NCBI GenBank assembly: GCA_021204605.1
Contig: JAJPZD010000299.1
Span: forward strand, 1-16,376
Direction of reading: 5' to 3'
Length of the DNA stretch: 16,376 nucleotides
Source: Prevotella sp.
Lineage (GTDB): Bacteria > Bacteroidota > Bacteroidia > Bacteroidales > Bacteroidaceae
Shown: in pieces, positions 14,422-16,376 of the stretch
Position numbering within the stretch: the stretch's first letter is position 1
Layout of the letters: every line of letters begins with the position of its first letter
Notes under the pieces: model-generated
Told to the model about the DNA's origin: nothing
What the model saw: the letters and a program-made list of their open reading frames with translations, nothing else
Database searches by the model: none
Position numbers and translations under genes: made by a program

Positions 14422-15969
14422 ATGCTTTATCCAATTGGCATTCAATTTTTTGAGGATCTGCGAACAGAAGGTTTCGTTTACGTTGACAAGACAGCCCGGA
14501 TGTACGAGCTTACGTCAACGGGGAAATTCTATTTTCTCTCACGTCCTCGTCGTTTCGGAAAGTCTTTGCTGCTTTCCACATTAAAAGTGTATTTCGAGGG
14601 CAGGAAAGACCTGTTCAAAGGACTTGCCATCGAGCAGTTAGAACATGAGTGGAAACAATATCCGGTATTGTATTTAGACTTGAATTCCGGAGAATACGAC
14701 AGTATGGAGAGTTTGGACGAGATACTTAACTTGGCTCTTTTAAAATGGGAAAATGAATTTGGCTCTTTCGAGGCAGAGAAAAGTCCTGTGGCTCGTGTTA
14801 CAGGTATCATAGAACGTGCATACAAGAAAACAGGGCAAAAAGTCGTAATTTTAGTTGACGAGTACGACAAGCCAATTCTCAATGCAATAGATAACGAGGA
14901 ATTGCAGGGAAAATTCCGCCGCAGACTGAAGTCTGTTTATTCTGTATTGAAGACACAGGGCAACTATATCCGTTTCGCTCTCCTTACCGGTGTGTCTAAA
15001 TTCAGCCATTTGAGCGTGTTCAGTGACCTCAATAACTTAGAAGACATTACCCTGAAACAACAGTATGCTGATATTTGCGGTATATCGGAAAAGGAGCTGC
15101 ATAATTATTTCAACGATTCCATAAAAGAACTCGCCAACGCAAATTCCATGACCTACGATGAGGCGTGCGTCAAACTGGAAAAGTTGTATGATGGTTATCA
15201 TTTCGCCCCCAATTCACCAGGGATGTACAACCCGTTCAGTCTGCTTAACACGTTGAAAAGCAAAGAATTTGATAATTATTGGTATCGCACTGGAACACCA
15301 TCATTCCTTGTCAAGATGCTGAGAACAAAGGATTATGACCTGAGAAACCTGCAATTAGACCGTTTGCCGGCAAAAGTTCTCAGTCAGGTGGATTCTTTGA
15401 AATCTTCCGCAATCCCCCTGTTGTACCAGAGTGGGTATCTTACCATAAAAAGCTATGATGAGGATTTCAAACTATACCAGCTTGGGTTTCCGAACCGTGA
15501 GGTTGAGGAGAGTTTCATGCAGTCGTTACTTCCATTATATACAAGTGGTGACGAGTCAGACAGCACATTATATTTATCACGTTTTGTGGAATATGTTAAA
15601 GCCGGCAATGCAGACGGTTTCATGTCAAGTCTGAAAGCGTTTCTTGACGGAGGGAAATACGCTTTGGCAGGAGAATTGGAGAAATATTTTCAGAACACGA
15701 TGTATCTGATATTCAGTTTGATGGGTTTCCACGTGGATGTGGAGTATATGACTTCTGACGGCCGTATTGATATTGTTCTGAAAACAAAAGAATATATTTA
15801 TGTAATGGAACTGAAAGTTGATGCTCCGGCAGAAAAGGCTCTCGCCCAGATAGACTCAAAAGAATATGAACTTGCCTTTTCCTCTGATGAAAGAAAACTA
15901 TATAAAATCGGTGTAAGTTTCTCGTCAAAAACAAGGCGCATCAGCGAGTATAAAATAAGCCCCCTCTAA
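14422..15969 (+). CDS. AAA-ATPase-like / PD-(D/E)XK nuclease-like protein
   Basis: The 515-residue protein belongs to the family with an N-terminal AAA-ATPase-like domain (PF09820) and a C-terminal PDDEXK_9 domain (PF08011, formerly DUF1703). Members occur in many copies in gut Bacteroidetes and their function is unknown; defence or mobile-element roles have been suggested only by the nuclease fold. Visible motifs are IGIQFFEDLRTEGFVYVDKT at the start, P-loop RPRRFGKS (41-48), Walker B VILVDEYD (142-149), LLTGVSKFS, and the nuclease signature Asp450 with ELK (463-465) followed by ALAQI. The start has a strong Shine-Dalgarno TAAGGAG 5 bp upstream of ATG 14422. The last three codons and stop lie in a palindromic element. 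It looks intact and stands alone. Confidence 0.88.
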   Translation: MLYPIGIQFFEDLRTEGFVYVDKTARMYELTSTGKFYFLSRPRRFGKSLLLSTLKVYFEGRKDLFKGLAIEQLEHEWKQYPVLYLDLNSGEYDSMESLDEILNLALLKWENEFGSFEAEKSPVARVTGIIERAYKKTGQKVVILVDEYDKPILNAIDNEELQGKFRRRLKSVYSVLKTQGNYIRFALLTGVSKFSHLSVFSDLNNLEDITLKQQYADICGISEKELHNYFNDSIKELANANSMTYDEACVKLEKLYDGYHFAPNSPGMYNPFSLLNTLKSKEFDNYWYRTGTPSFLVKMLRTKDYDLRNLQLDRLPAKVLSQVDSLKSSAIPLLYQSGYLTIKSYDEDFKLYQLGFPNREVEESFMQSLLPLYTSGDESDSTLYLSRFVEYVKAGNADGFMSSLKAFLDGGKYALAGELEKYFQNTMYLIFSLMGFHVDVEYMTSDGRIDIVLKTKEYIYVMELKVDAPAEKALAQIDSKEYELAFSSDERKLYKIGVSFSSKTRRISEYKISPL

Positions 15970-15988
15970 CTCCTCCAAAAAGAGAGAA
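15957..15988 (-). repeat. Degenerate palindromic element at the AAA gene end
   Basis: AAGCCCCCTCTAACTCCTCC resembles the reverse complement of the element tail (GGGAGTTGGAGGGGGCTT) and is followed by a degraded AAAAAGAGAG. It provides the codons for Ser-Pro-Leu and the TAA stop of the AAA gene. Confidence 0.7.
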
Positions 15989-16094
15989 CCACGCCCTCAT
16001 TTAGCTGCAAATCACTATTATACATCCACATTCCCAAGAAAAAAAGATAAAACATTCGTTTTCCGTTATCAGATGCATAGAGGAACATATAATT

Positions 16095-16118
16095 AAAGAA
16101 AATGGATGTTTTCTTTTT
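16095..16118 (+). terminator. Possible terminator after the AAA gene
   Basis: AAAGAAAA (16095-16102) pairs with TTTTCTTT (16109-16116) across a 6-nt loop, and the arm continues into TT. The stem has a single G-C pair, so it is weak. It lies 126 bp after the AAA stop and could act in either direction. Confidence 0.3.
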
Positions 16119-16368
16119 ATAATTAAGGTTATAGATTTATACAATATATAAATATTTTCTTACTGCAAAGATATAAACAAATAAGAAATTTTGTTCCTTT
16201 TTTATTGTTTTTCTTCTTTTTTCTATTTTCTTCTTTGTGTTATCAAATTATCAACTCAAGTTTCGCAAGTTAAAAATTTTGAAAGAAAAATGCACAAAGA
16301 TCTCCTAAGTTGCGGAAAATGTGTAAGCATACGGTGAAATGCGTATTTTTAGGAAGTTAATAATGAAG

Positions 16369-16376
16369 TAACTTTG
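16369..16376 (+). promoter_or_regulatory. -7 box at the right edge
   Basis: TAACTTTG matches TAnnTTTG and is the last sequence in the window. A T-run (16346-16350) is where the -33 box would be. It may drive the next gene to the right. Confidence 0.35.

Larger units (their letters stand above)
15970..16376. other. AT-rich stretch without a recognisable gene
   Basis: This 407-bp stretch has no convincing ORF. It holds a weak hairpin at 16095, a minus-strand -7-like octamer at 16173-16166, a short direct repeat CAAGTT-TCG-CAAGTT (16257-16271), and a -7 box at the very end. It is probably the intergenic region before a gene that starts right of the window. Confidence 0.6.

Noticed and set aside
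16166..16173. Minus-strand TATCTTTG as a promoter
   Set aside because: The octamer matches, but no -33 box is at the right distance and no leftward gene or RNA is evident before the AAA gene end; kept only as a remark.
16257..16315. CAAGTT direct repeats and AAGTTGCGG as insertion sequence ends
   Set aside because: They are short, with no transposase fragment, terminal inverted pair or target duplication visible.

Overview
The window looks like chromosomal DNA of a Bacteroidetes species, most probably Prevotella or a close relative. Evidence: several genes are preceded by the Bacteroidetes -7 box TAnnTTTG (for example at 161 and 5941) instead of a sigma70 -10 box; Shine-Dalgarno sequences are mostly weak; and the gene types (HipB-like regulator, FecCD-type importer, secreted pectate lyase and GH3, AAA/PD-(D/E)XK protein) and intergenic style fit that group. 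No rRNA, tRNA, CRISPR array or intact insertion sequence was seen.

Left part (1-5800). A plus-strand HipB-like antitoxin/regulator gene (226-552) is followed by only the first 18 codons of its partner hipA (536-592). The hipA stub runs into the 3' end of a convergent ABC transporter operon, which reads leftwards: lipoprotein solute-binding protein (3433-2294), FecCD-type permease (2279-1299) and ATPase (1302-568). This is an iron-siderophore, haem or cobalamin importer; its outer-membrane receptor is not here. Upstream on the same strand, and separated by a terminator, is a membrane protein (5715-3583) made of a Ser/Thr kinase domain, one transmembrane helix and seven Sel1 repeats. Its DFG motif reads NFG.

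Middle part (5800-13066). Rightward genes encode a secreted PL1-type pectate lyase, a secreted GH3 beta-glycosidase with a PA14-like insert (together a plant cell-wall polysaccharide pair), and a class A penicillin-binding protein.

Right part (13067-16376). A YjbQ-family gene overlaps a histidine-phosphatase gene by four bases. Then comes an AAA-ATPase/PD-(D/E)XK protein of the abundant, poorly understood Bacteroidetes family, preceded by a candidate Phe/Tyr-rich leader ORF whose stop codon sits in the ribosome binding site. The last 400 bases are AT-rich and without a recognisable gene.

The most striking feature is a family of short GC-rich palindromic elements (core CTCCCCCTnAGGGGGGAG plus TTGGAGGGGGCTT) in an otherwise moderate-GC region. 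They occur between genes and also in frame inside genes. Several copies split the signal peptide region of the GH3 gene, one adds about 21 residues to the YjbQ protein in a different reading frame, and one supplies the last codons and stop of the AAA gene. One copy also carries a canonical G-quadruplex motif on the coding strand. This behaviour resembles that of the Rickettsia palindromic elements.
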